A stretch of 64,000 bases of DNA from Sipunculus nudus (taxonomy: Eukaryota > Annelida > Sipuncula > Golfingiida > Sipunculidae), in the NCBI GenBank assembly GCA_026874595.1, contig CM049310.1, positions 2,170,001-2,234,000 on the forward strand. Reading direction: 5' to 3'. The notes beneath the pieces are model-generated. The model searched no databases. It was not told where the DNA came from and worked only from the letters and a program-made list of their open reading frames with translations. Positions 1 through 11,279 of the stretch are shown here, in pieces. The position numbers and the translations under genes were made by a program. The stretch's first letter is position 1, and every line of letters starts with the position of its first letter.

Positions 1-969
1 GGGGTGCGCTGGATAATTCTGTCAGATTCTGGCCCGTCATAATTTACATCTAAAGTATCTTTTTTTCTGTTCCCAGATTGTTCGGTTTTACATTAATGAC
101 TGATATATTTTGTCACGGAACCTAATATTAACAGATCACGTATGCATGATGAACGCAAATTTTGTAATGGAGATAAAAAAAATCAGATTCTGTTACACTA
201 GGCAGCGTTAAATGTCTAGGGGAATGAATAAAGAAGTCAGTGGTTTTTTGTTAACAAATAACCATAATTTATTCTTAAAACAACCCTAACATTACAATAC
301 ACTAAATCAATACAATTATACAGTAAAACAGCGGTATAACAACAAATCAACCCAGCGACGGTGTCACAACACGTGTTACGCATTGTCACACAATAAAAAG
401 AGCACCTGTAACAATTTTAATTAATAAATAAGATGACACATTTTCAAAATTAGATAAAGTTATCTCGTGAATCTGTAGTATTAAGTTAATTCGGTGCTCT
501 AGATTATTAGATAATTCCTAATTCCTAGATTTGGAAGTACAGACTTAGAAACACAAATACAGTAAACCTCCGCTTGGATGAAATCCCCTCCCCCCCTAAC
601 CCCCCCCCCCCCCCCCTTCCCCCTCCCGCGAACTCGACCATGTCACTTCGAAGACTGCTCTGTTTTTCATCAAAGCAAAACACATGAATGTTTGACGGAT
701 GTAAATACAATAAGATAAAGCACCAATATTTCACGGTAATTGTGGCCATGTTTTTTAGTTTCATCTGAAAAACATGCATACAGACAATCGAATATTCTAC
801 ATTTTAAATTCTATCATCTAATAGGTCAATGTACCTGAACAATTCGGAGGCTGAGGCAAGCTGTCAGCGGCTACACAAAGACGCTCATCTGGTGACGCCG
901 GACTCGCGGTCCAAGCATGAATACCTCAAACAAAAATGGATAAACAGTAGGGGTAAGTACGGATGAGAG
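1..969. other. intergenic, no gene seen
   Basis: AT-rich sequence without a convincing coding region. It holds a C-rich homopolymer block at about 581-627 and nothing else I can name. Short open frames here have biased composition caused by the C tract. Confidence 0.6.
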
Positions 970-1674
970 TACGCTCTTTACACAGCGCTTAACTATAGGC
1001 CTAGTACCTATATCGTAAGCGCTGTTTGTTATGACCTCGTATCCTGAATTCCTACACCAGAGGGGAGCACTGTATTTTTGCCCAATCAGGTGAGACCCTT
1101 GTGCTGGAAGACACTGCCAAGCGAGAAATACACGAAGCCAATCGGGGTCCTTTTGTTTTGATTGACAGCTCATCGCCCCGGTAACTATCTGAACAGGCCA
1201 CAGGCTCAGAGAGAATTGCCCCAGACGTGGTTTGCTTAGGGCCTTGGGCACATAGGATGCCCGGCCGGTGAGCTGTAATTCAAACGAAACGTAACAACAA
1301 AGGCTGCGTGCACACCTCGCTGGCTGGTTTAAGTTCTGCAGAAAACAGATACATAGCTACGCTAACACAGTCATAATGTCATAATCGAATCGGTCGATGA
1401 TGCGAGAAGGAGAATGCAGAGGGAGCAATTAAAATTCGACCGTAAACTCATCAAAGGGCGCTTGAAGCGCAGCTATGGGCGGAGCCATGATGCCTGTCGA
1501 GTGTTTGTTTATTGGCATCTGATTGGCTGCTTGTCACTTCATACGCACGTTTTTTTTTCAGCGGACAACGAACCGCCATCTGGTGTCTAAATATATCATA
1601 AACGGTCAAAGCTGACAGCGTGAAAATCAGTTGCTTCTTTAGAAGCGCAAGATTTCCGCTGTCTCGGGAGCGTA
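970..1674 (+). mobile_element. non-autonomous DNA transposon, TACGCTC family, copy 1
   Basis: A 705-bp element beginning TACGCTC and ending GAGCGTA, so its outer 7 bp are inverted. It is flanked by near-identical 9-bp direct repeats: ggatgagag at 961-969 and ggacgagag at 1675-1683. The same sequence recurs at 43879-44600 (full length), 32657-33132 (internally deleted) and 12878 (fragment). It contains CCAAT-like and GGGCGG boxes and a conserved end block (agaagcgcaagatttccgct) but no protein-coding frame. A 9-bp target duplication suggests a Mutator-like or Merlin-like origin; the superfamily is inferred, not shown. Confidence 0.75.
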
Positions 1675-1683
1675 GGACGAGAG

Positions 1684-2640
1684 ACGCAAATCTGTTAACC
1701 CCTTAACGTATTATTTACAAATTATTAAATGTAAATCATACCACTCACATTAAAAGGCGTATTTGGTGCCATGCACAGTCATCTTCTGTTAATATGCCAC
1801 TGCATGGTTTAAGAATATATTCGTTCCTATAGTAGTATGTACATGTACGTCACTTTACTGTACATTGTCTGGTGACCCAGAGGTATGTCGGGGGGGGGGG
1901 GGGAGCTATAGGTGGGCAACATATTTTCCAATTTTATAACTGACTCAGGCTCCATTTTACAATGACACTTCTATTAACACTCCCCCCCCCCTCCCCTTGC
2001 TTAAATGGTCCGCGTCTGTCCATCCGCCCGTCCACCCCGCCCCCTTCTTTTACCAAGTATCTCTAAAACCCCTGCTGCTTTCTTCACCAAAATTTACGAC
2101 ATACACATCACATGGCTGACGTGATTTTATCTCAGGACTCGTTGTACCAATGAAAGCCAAATTTTGACAGCTAGACCTGTTTGATTATGATTGTGAGAGC
2201 TGTGCAATGAGATTTTTAGCTCAGCTGACTGTATGTCCGGCCGGCTGTTAGCAGGGCACAAATCGTAACTGCTGGACCTAGAAACTTCTAAGTGAATATC
2301 CAGGGAGGTCAATAAAAAATTTCCTTGGAAACCTGAAATTAGGTCACTGCGACCTATATCCGCCGAGCTATGGGGCTTGAAAGTACCCCCCCCCCCCCCC
2401 CAGAATAATAAAAAATATAATATAAAACCTCCAATATCTTGATAATTAATGCTTGGATTGTCATGAATCTTGCCTTGAATATTGACCATGACTAGTTTTA
2501 TCAGTTCCCGAAAAGTGGTGGCGCAACCTGTATTTTTTGTTATTTTAACGAATATTTTTCTCTCTTTTTTTTACTATAAAATGACAACAATCATGTCAGT
2601 TTCTCAGCTGTAATTACATCTAGTGTCCCAAAACCTGGTG
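1684..2640. other. intergenic with G/C homopolymers and a repeat fragment
   Basis: No gene seen. There is a poly-G run near 1889-1903, poly-C runs near 1982-1991 and 2386-2401, and from about 2214 a fragment of the repeat that starts TTTAGCTCAGCTGAC, also present at 4407 and, in the opposite orientation, ending at 29695 and 37062. Confidence 0.55.
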
Positions 2641-2699
2641 TGTGTATTGATCACAGGTGGATGCCATATAGTAATCACCCTGTCTGTCTGTCTTTTTGT

Positions 2700-3770
2700 C
2701 TGTCTGTCTGTCCATCCGTCCATCTACACAAATTTGTTTCCAGATGATAACTCCAGGTTGTATTGACATATGGATTTCAAACTTGACTTACTTATGGCCC
2801 ACCACTAAAGCAAGAACCTTTATGATTTTGGGGTCAGGAGGTCAAAGGTCAAGGTCACAGGACACACTTATTTAAAAAGATTATGGCGGCATTTTAAGCC
2901 AAGCTTTTCATCCCAAACTTTCCATTTTGCGCATTTAGCTGACTTGCCAGTATGGGGAGAGCATAAATGAATTTGGGGTCACATGGTCAAAGGTCTAGGT
3001 CACAGGGGCCATCTGTTCACAAATTAGTTTCGAGATGATAACTCCAGTTTAGTTTGACATATTGGTTTGAAACCTGACTTATATATGACTCGCCACTAAA
3101 GTAAGAACCGTGTCGATTTTGGGGTCCAACGGTCAAAGGTCTAGGTCACAGGACTCATTTCTTTAAAAAGAATGCATATGCATTTGAAGCCAAACTTTTC
3201 ATCCCAAACCTTCCATCTTCAAGATATTGCTAACCTGCCAATAGGGGAAGATTCTGTTCAAATTTTTGGTCATGAGGTCAAAGGTCAAGGTCACAGTTCC
3301 CACTTATTTAGAAAGATTGTGGATGCATTTAAGCCAAACTTTTCATCCCAAACCTTCCATCTTGCACATATAGCTGAGCTGCCAATAGGGGAAGAACCTG
3401 ATTGATTTGGGGGTCACAAGGTCAAGGTCACAGGTGCCCATCTGTCCACATATTTGTCTCTTGATGATAACTCCAGTTTTGATGGACATATTGGTTTCAA
3501 TTTTGACTTATATATGACCCACCAATAATGTAAGAACCCTTTTGATTTTGGGGTCATAAGGCATAAGGTCAAGGTCACAGGACCCACTTCTTTAAACAGA
3601 TTATTGATGTATTTTAGCCAAACTTTCTGACCCAAACCTTCAATCTTCCAGATGTTGCTCACCTGCAAATAGTGGAAGTAACTTATGGATTTTGGGGTCA
3701 CAAGGTCAAAGGTCAAGGTCATGGGGGCCATCTATCCACATATTAGTTTCCAGATGATAACAGATGGCAG
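2700..3770 (+). repeat. tandem array, about 145-bp units each with AGGTCAAAGGTCA-like motif
   Basis: A degenerate tandem array. The motif (a)ggtcaaaggtcaaggtca or a close variant recurs at about 2839, 2985, 3129, 3277, 3418, 3565 and 3700, a period of 135-148 bp. Between motifs the units alternate between a block with gatgataactccag and a block with aagccaaacttttcatccc. The motif contains two AGGTCA half-sites one base apart (DR1), the classical binding pattern of RXR/HNF4/COUP-TF type nuclear receptors. Binding is an inference. Open frames over this array are chance. Confidence 0.8.
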
Positions 3771-3941
3771 CTATCTTCAGTCATGTATCCGGCTCCCAGC
3801 GCGCCAGTAACCTTCAGAGCGACAGGCACTGGTCCAGAAACGCTGAGGTCACCAGTCGTGAGTTTTAATCAACCTGACGTCACAAATGTGTAGGCATGTA
3901 CGCTGTGTATAATTATTTATATTTACGTTACGTATATTTAG

Positions 3942-4049
3942 GTATCGGGTCGCTGATACGATACTGGACCAGTGGAAAACAGAAAGGGCGAGGAGACTGG
4001 TACTGGAACGCCACCCAGACAGAGATGACCTACCAGAACTGGTTACCAG
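3942..4049 (+). CDS. isolated exon, C-type lectin-like domain
   Basis: A 108-bp open exon bounded by an AG acceptor at 3940-3941 and a GTGAGA donor from 4050, phase 1 at both ends. Its translation contains RYWTSGKQKG, then GDWYWNAT, then MTYQNWLPG, the order expected in a C-type lectin fold around the WxG / W-x-W...Y-x-N-W-x-P core. The calcium-binding EPN/QPD triplet would lie just past the donor and the disulfide cysteines would lie in other exons. I could not identify flanking exons with confidence; the open stretch at about 3760-3850 might be one. It may belong to a larger gene off the window or be an orphan exon. Confidence 0.45.
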
Positions 4050-4406
4050 GTGAGACGACAAGCGTTTGTATGTAGCGCCATCTACCGGCATCTACCGGTC
4101 ATGTACTATTCCGTATAGATTTAATACTTTCATATAAAAAAAATTCCACAGCACTCCCAGTTTGATCCTAAGTAAACCACGGTTGGCTTGTGATATTTAT
4201 GAACATTTGTAAGCTTCATAACCATCGGTGCTGTATAAGCCTTTACACGACAATACTGACATCTATCGACGAAGGCTGTCCCGAGTGTTCGGGTTCCCAA
4301 AATAGCAAAGTAAACGTAATTTCAACAGTTACAAGAATCTCATTTTTTATCGTAAGGTTCCTGTCGGGTATCCGATTTGTATCTAGACAAAATGTGTCTG
4401 CCTTTT

Positions 4407-4650
4407 TAGTTCAGCTGACTTTCAGACATGCTGGGCTATAGCGATGGGTCTTTGTCTGTCGTCCTTCCGTCTGTCCTTCCGGCCGTCTGGCCGTTAGCAG
4501 GGCACATATCGTAACCGTAGGGGCTAGGGTCATGAACGCTATGCAGTCTTAGAGGTTCTAAAAAGATCTCCTTGCAAACCTAAAATTAGGTCACTGCGAC
4601 CTATATTCTCGAAGTTACGGGGTGTGTCTGCACCCCCGAGAAATAATTCT
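4407..4650 (+). repeat. dispersed repeat with TTTAGTTCAGCTGAC end
   Basis: Matches the stretch at about 2214-2400: the TTTAG(C/T)TCAGCTGAC end, then a block ending in gttagcagggcacatatcgtaac, then a block with attaggtcactgcgacctata. It leads directly into the second tandem array. The end is the reverse complement of the ends at 29695 and 37062. Confidence 0.6.
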
Positions 4651-5450
4651 TTTAGCCACGATTTTACCAACAGGGGAAGAACCATAATTATTTTGAGGTC
4701 ACAAGGTCAAAGGTCACATGACCCACTTCTTTGAAGGGCCTGTGGATGCATTTTAAGCCAAACCTTTCATCCCAATTCTTTGATCTTTCACATATATAGC
4801 TCACCTACTAAGTGGGAGAAGACCGTATAGATTTAGAGGTCACAAGGTCAAAGGTCAGGGCCACAGGATCAGCTTCTTTGAAAAGGTTGTGGACACATTT
4901 CAAGCTAGACCTTTCATTCCAAACCTTTCAGCACTGATATCGCTTATCTGCCAACAGGGGAAAAGAGCTGTTGATTTTGAGGTCAAAGGTCAAGTTCACA
5001 GCACCCACTTCTTGTGAGGAGTCATTTTCAGGCAAACTTTTCAATCTATACTTTCCATCTGTCATATATGGCTTACCTATAAATAGGGGAAGAAGCCTAT
5101 TGATGTTGAGTTCAAAAGGTCAAAGGTCAAGGTCACAATATTAAATTGTTCTAAATGCTTGTGAACATATTTCAAGTGTAACTGTTCAACCAAAACCTTC
5201 AGTCTTTCACAAATGCCACATCTATGCATCACTCAATTTGATTCAAACTTCATATTTATGGGTCTTTTTGCTTGAAGAAATAACTAATTGATTTTGGGGT
5301 CAGCTGGTCAGAAGGTTAAAGGTTGCAGCTCAAAGTTATTCACCGATTGGTTGCCAAGTACTTACACCAGATTTAAGTGCTTAGTAGTTACCCATCATTT
5401 AGAAAGAATCCAGTAGTTATGTGGGCAAAAGGCCAAGGTCATAGGTCAGG
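4651..5450 (+). repeat. second segment of the 145-bp AGGTCAAAGGTCA tandem array
   Basis: The same repeat family as 2700-3770. Motif positions are about 4702, 4845, 4980 and 5113, then degenerate copies near 5300 and 5430. Conserved spacer words such as aagccaaacctttcatccc and tgccaacaggggaa show homology to the first array. No coding potential. Confidence 0.75.
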
Positions 5451-6164
5451 GATGTTCACAATAACTTATTTTGTAGACCATCTCAATTTTTCTTGTATAT
5501 ATAACCATTGCACTCCAACTGGTACAACTCACTGTGAATGACGCTGGTGACATATGACTCCCTTTTGTATCGCCTGTGAAGTGATAAGGCTGAGTGAAAA
5601 GTACCTCGTAACTGCATAACAAAAACACTTTTGCCGAAAGCTTCAGCCAGGCATTAAGACTATGAGAGTATAGTGTTAAGGTTTAGCTACTGATTTATAA
5701 GATGATGGGAATATTTTGCAGTTTATTTTATGGTATCATAGCAATAAACTTAGTTTCCTAGATATCTGAATATATTTATATAAATCACCAGATATAAAAG
5801 CAAGTTTGTTCTCATAATATGTGGATGTGTACCTGGATGATTTAGGATAGCTTTTTTTAATACAAGACTTTTAGTCATGCTTTCTGCATTTCTTTTCTTT
5901 CAGGTTTTGCAGTTTACATACCCTGCTGACACCATTGAAAAGCAGAATGATAATAAAACATATTGGACTTACACTTTTACATTTGCATATCTATAAATCT
6001 GATATGAGGGCCTGAACATGCCTTTTGAATTGTTTTTGACATTCATTACTGTAACATCCTTTGGAGAATTTGCCACAAGTTTGGTCTCTTATTGAAGCAT
6101 GTGTGATATCAAATGTCAGACTTGTCAGAAATCCATTATGTCTGCCAGTTAGCCACCTTTGAAA
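5451..6164. other. intergenic, nothing recognised
   Basis: AT-rich sequence with no splice-bounded coding exon, RNA gene or clear repeat that I can identify. Confidence 0.5.
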
Positions 6165-6267
6165 CAGTGGCGTCAATTTTTCTTCCAGGGTGGGGGGGAT
6201 GACTCTGTATATACTTATACACACACACATATATATACCATTTTCAGCGTGTCTGAGTGACATATTC

Positions 6268-6329
<62 letters not shown>

Positions 6330-6547
6330 GTAATATTTTAAATAATTATAATGTTTTAGAAAATAAGTTATTTTGTGAATTCTAAGCAAGGTTTAGATAT
6401 AACATTATTTAGTAAATAGATCCAACGTCTATCATTCTATTTATTAATATATTTTATTTGCAATATTATAATATTACTCTCTGAAAAGTGGGGGGGGGGA
6501 TGATTACATTGACTACCCCCCCCCCCCCCCCTTTATTGACGCCCCTG
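6165..6547. mobile_element. hAT-like MITE
   Basis: A 383-bp element whose ends are inverted: it starts cagtggcgtcaat and ends attgacgcccctg. It is flanked by near-identical 8-bp direct repeats, ctttgaaa at 6157-6164 and cttagaaa at 6548-6555. A CAG-type terminus with an 8-bp target duplication is the hAT signature. The interior has a (TA)n tract at about 6272-6328 and G and C homopolymers near 6490-6532; there is no transposase. Confidence 0.7.
6272..6328. repeat. (TA)n microsatellite
   Basis: An uninterrupted run of alternating T and A inside the hAT-like MITE. Confidence 0.9.
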
Positions 6548-6555
6548 CTTAGAAA

Positions 6556-8408
6556 TCACTTTGTCAGTGCAGTTTCAGTGATTTTACTTCAATGTTTGGT
6601 CCGATTTAGAGAATGTTTGTTGTCTGATTTCAGAAGTCTAATATGGCCACCAGGCAACCATATTTAAATCCCTTATGATCATATTATCTCAAGAACTGTT
6701 AAAGGGAATGCAGTCAGACGTATATTAATGTAATCTTGCAAAGGATTTGGTCAAATATTTCTTAATAAATATTTCCATCATTTATAAAAGTTCAGTACAG
6801 TTGGCTGGTATTGAAGAAAAATTCATATAGGAGCACCCGTTTCTCAATAATTCTTGCATGGATTTCCTTGATTTTTGCTATATATTTTGTTCTTATATTT
6901 GGCATGTGTGGTGTTCCTTTTGAGAACGACAGGTATCAAGCAAGCTATGGGAATAGTTCCTGACAGCTCAACAATCATACATTTTTCCTCAGACCATCCA
7001 TTCATTGTGTTTTAACCAGACATAGGTGATATATATTTCTGTTGTCGTAGAAAATTTCAACAAATTGGCATATAGGTTCTTCAAAGATTTGACAGGAATT
7101 TGTGAATCTCAGCCCATGATGTCGCAGGTCATGCTTACCAGCTGAGCGTCATAACTCATTGGTCACTTGTTTATTTTTACACCCAACCACATGTTTGGCT
7201 GTCCGTGGACAAAGCCAATTATATTCCAGATTTCTCGTTCGTTGGAAATTGGTAGACTTATTCTACACATATAGGTATATATGAATAATGTCTCACAAAA
7301 ATCTATCGATTCAATATGGATTTAAATTTGAAGAGTGTTATAATTGATGTTCAGATTAGCTGGAAAATGGGCTGTGGGGCGTCCGGGAAGGCGTGCATAA
7401 ATAACAAACACGCTGGCAAGCAGAAGTATATTATATTACGTATGATATCTTTTCTTCATTCCAGTTACATCCCACAACAACCCGCTATTCCAGTGTGTGG
7501 CCGTTTTGTCGAATGAGGGGTTCTTCTGGGCCGATGTTCCGTGCGGCTCACGACACATGGTTACGTGCGAGATTAAGTTGGAAAAGAAGAAATCTCGAAA
7601 ATGAACCAAATTATAAAGTCTATAAAGCAACCGTCTCTCATTTTCTAGCCAATCATATGTGTCTTCGATGGGCCATAAGTCTATCAAGTATTGACTAAAG
7701 GTCTTACTCCGACATATATCCTTTATCTGTGTATCGACACTAACGTGGAACGATTCATTCAGAACATTTTATACGTTAGTTATATAACGTATTTACGTTT
7801 TTGCGAGTGTGCTATTGATATTCAAGGTTGTTGTATTACCCACTGATACACGTAAAAGGAAACGTTAGCCTATTCCATACTGAACATATACGTCATACAG
7901 TCAGGAACTTGTGTTCCTGTTTATGCTGACCACATACCCGTTGGTGCTGCCATCCAGCGATGAATGATTTAACTGATTCATTGGTTGCAAACGGACCGAA
8001 TGGGCCATTCTGGTTGCACCCCCCCCCCCCCCCCCCCAAAAAAAAAAAAAAAAAATTCTTAAGTAGATAAAAGGCGATGTTGGTGTTCTGTGAATATACA
8101 ATTACTCATTTTAAGGACGGATCTAATGGCTGCATCTGTTTTCTTCAATGGAAAACTTGGGAAGTCCTCCGCAATGATTGCTAATAAATCAGTCTGTAAC
8201 CAGAGCAACCCAGCTTTGTCATTAATGACTCAGCGGAACATTTGTACCATGTAACGTAGCCAGCAGATTGCACCATACACTGTTGATTGGAAGCATGTGT
8301 AGGGATTATAACTGCTCGAGTGTAGATAAGATAAACTATTGTTTGAACTTATAAATATGTCTTTGTATTAGTTAAATATTTAAACCTGTGTAAACATCAA
8401 CGTAACAC
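6556..8408. other. intergenic, no gene seen
   Basis: No convincing gene. The overlapping short frames at 7300-7700 on both strands have no recognisable domain or splice context. A poly-C then poly-A block at about 8019-8055 is low-complexity. Confidence 0.5.
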
Positions 8409-10363
8409 AAATCGTGGTTGTCTGATGACATCAGAGTTGCCCGCCGTAAACGGAGGCAAGCGGAAAGACGCTGGCGAAGTTCAGGTCTATCTGTCCATCG
8501 TGAAATATTCGTCAGAGAAAGGGCTGTAGTGAAAGCAGTCATTTATGATACCAAGAGACAATTCTACATGGATAAGATTGACTCCTGTTCGTCATCAAAA
8601 CAGCTGTTTTCTGTGTCTGGTGAGCTTCAGGGCAAGTCCCGGATAATACCTCTGCTAACTGATATATCTCGCTTTGACCTTCCGAAACGTTTCGGTGACT
8701 TTTTCTTGGCCAAGTTTGAACGTATCCGTCAGGAACTTGACTCTTGTGTATGTGAACCTCCTAATTTTTATGTTTATGACGGTCGCACTTTGTCCTGGTT
8801 TACACCAGCGACTGATCAGGAGATACATAAACTCATAATGTCATCACCAACAAAAAGCTGTATACTTGATCCCTTCCCCACTCCCCTTCTTAAGCAATGC
8901 ATAGATGACCTAACTCCATTGATTACGTTCATTATAAATGTCTCTCTATCAACAGGTACAGTCCCTTCTCAGTTTAAAGAAGCTGTCGTGGCCCCACTTT
9001 TGAAGAAGCCGGGATTAGATCCAAATGACCTCAAACACTTTAGGCCAGTTTCGAACCTTCCCTTCGTTTCTAAAATCCTTGAGATTGTTTTAAAGAGGTT
9101 ACAATGTCATCTTAATGAAAATAGCTCAATGGAAATCCATCATTCCTCATATAGAAGGCACCATAGCACAGAGACCGCCGTACTGAGTATCATGGATGGT
9201 CTGCTGATGGCGGCAGACGAGAGACGCGTTTCTCTCCTAGCATTGTTGGACCTCAGTGCAGCGTTTGACACGCTTGATCATTCCATTTTGCTTAAAAGAC
9301 CTGAAATTACCTTTGGTATACACGGCACCGCGCTTTCATGGTTTACTTCATACCTCGCCAATCGTTCCCTGTTATTGTCGACGGTAGAAAATCAGACCCA
9401 TGTACTTTTTTGTACGGGGTTCCCCAGGGATCCGTGTTAGGACCTATATTGTTCACTTTATATTCACAACCCCTATCTCGCATAATATCTGCACATGATT
9501 GTTCTTTTCATAAGTATGCTGATGACACTGAACTGTCAAAAAGTAGTAAACCAGGTGAGTTCAGCTCTGTCCAGTTAAGCATACAAGCTTGTATCGAGAA
9601 TATACTATCATGGACGACCAGCAACAAACTTAAATTGAATACTGATAAGACTGAAATTATGCCTGTCAGATCTAAACCCTTTCTATGGATGACTGACAGT
9701 AAGTCTATTAGCATTGGGGGCTGCACTGTTCCTTTTCAAAATACAGTGAAGTATCTAGGTGTTAAGATTGATCGTAATAGATTTTCAGTGCATGATTATA
9801 TTAGTAGTATATGTCGTGCGGCCTTTCTCGAGATCCGCCGGTTAGCTTCAATCCGGCGTTTCCTCTCTATTAAATCGTGCTGTCGGCTCATTTGCGCCAC
9901 AGTAATATCTCGCCTGGATTATTGTAATTCAGTTCTTGCTGGGTTACCTGCAGAGCAAGTCTCGCGGTTACAGATGGTCCAGAATAATGCGGCGCGTCTC
10001 ATTCTTAAGAAGCGTAAGACCGACCACGTCACCCCGCTTCTAAAACAGCTCCATTGGCTTCCCGTCAAGTAATGTATACAATACAAAATTGCTGTTTTTG
10101 TTTACCGCCGTTTTGATGACTCACTTCCATCATGTTTGACTGAAAAAATAATAACCTATCGGCCTTTGCGTACGCTGCGCTCGGCTGGCGGAAATCTTAT
10201 TAAAGTACCAAAGTGTAATATGAAAATTGGTGAACGTTGCTTCCGTTTCATAGCCCCAAAAGTTTGGAATTCTCTTCCCAATACACTAAGAAAATCTCCA
10301 ACTCTTGTATCATTTAAAACTAATTTAAAAACGTATCTTTTTCGTCAAGCTTTTGGTAATTAA
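8409..10363 (+). pseudogene. LINE reverse transcriptase, broken
   Basis: The reading frame runs from the 5' truncation point to 9440, then continues in another frame (9338-10072) after a frameshift at about 9395-9415, and in that same frame beyond a premature TAA at 10070-10072 to 10363. RT landmarks are visible: LKHFRPVSNL, LDLSAAFDTLDH (first catalytic aspartate), VPQGSVLGPILF and YADDTEL (catalytic DD). The last segment with VWNSLPNTLRKSP is the usual C-terminal tail of CR1/L2-like proteins. No functional enzyme can come from this copy. Confidence 0.85.
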
Positions 10364-10521
10364 TATCCATTTTTATTCTGGGTCAGGCACAGGGAGTAGA
10401 TTTCCATGAAATTGTATGTGAGTATGTGTCTGTGTGTGTGTGTATGTGTGAATTGCGCTGTGAGTCCGACCATCGGTGAATTTGGCGCTATATAAATACT
10501 ATATTATTATTATTATTATTA
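8409..10521 (+). mobile_element. LINE retrotransposon, CR1/L2-like, 5' truncated
   Basis: A non-LTR retrotransposon remnant. It begins inside the ORF2-type protein just before the linker with RRKRRQAERRW, covers the reverse transcriptase and C-terminal region, and ends with a 3' UTR containing gcgctatataaatac followed by an (ATT)n tail at about 10502-10521. The apurinic endonuclease domain is missing, so the copy is 5' truncated, as usual for LINE insertions. Clade is judged from RT sequence style and the microsatellite tail. Confidence 0.85.
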
Positions 10522-10806
10522 TAAATCAAGCAGTTTAGTTCAGTTTTGAGGTAATCTAAGGAAAACTTACATTTTAATGAACTTTGTGTGTATTTAGTAC
10601 TATTTACACCTGTACAGAAATCTATAAAGGTAATTAATAAATTAATTTAATCAAATAGTATTTTGAGGAGGCATATACTTTTATTACCCAAATCCACGTG
10701 TTGGGAAGGGATGCAAGAAGTGCAAGAGTTGACACAACACTTGCCATTTATCATGCATTCAGCTGTCCAAACAGGGGCGTGAGCAAAGAGACCCATGGGT
10801 CATCAC
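10522..10806. other. intergenic, nothing recognised
   Basis: Short AT-rich gap between the LINE tail and a tandem repeat. A partial match to the GACCCATGGGTCA repeat end lies at about 10790-10803. Confidence 0.4.
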
Positions 10807-11047
10807 ATATATCTCATTTCTCAAATTTATTTATTATTTATACGTGATTTTGAGTCAGCACATATATCTCTGTTCTCAAATGGATTTATTTTACGTGTTT
10901 TGGTCAGGACATAGGCCTACATCTCAGTTCTCGAATGGATTTATTTTACTTGATTTTGGGTCAACACCTATTTACCAGTTCTCATATGGATTTATTAAAC
11001 GTGAATTTGGGGCAGCATATATATCTTTTCCCTAATATGGATTTATT
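10807..11047 (+). repeat. minisatellite, about 57-bp units, four copies
   Basis: Four diverged tandem units, each with a block like ttctcaaatggatttatttt, then acgtgattttgggtcagcac, then atatatct. Short open frames over it encode the repeating peptides and are not genes. Confidence 0.75.
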
Positions 11048-11279
11048 CCGTACGGTGGAGAAAAAAGAACTTTGTTTTTATTATAGGAGCCACCATAATT
11101 CCGCTTTTATACTTGATATTCAAATACTTTTCTTTTCAGTTCTACAATTATACTACAGTTGTTTCCCTCTACTGAAACACTGATTTAAAGAGCTGATTGT
11201 ACATTATCGGTTCATCAACCGACTTATAAATAATGAATAATTGTATCCAAAGACAAAGTCGGGATACTTTGGTTTGAGC

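Noticed and set aside
871-1251. 126-residue minus-strand open frame
   Set aside because: It lies wholly over the TACGCTC transposon and its left flank; a similar frame appears in the copy at 32481-32928, which reflects shared repeat DNA, not a gene.
3172-3731. Open frames with repeated peptides such as PNFSSQTFHL
   Set aside because: Translation of the 145-bp tandem array; the repetition follows the DNA repeat.
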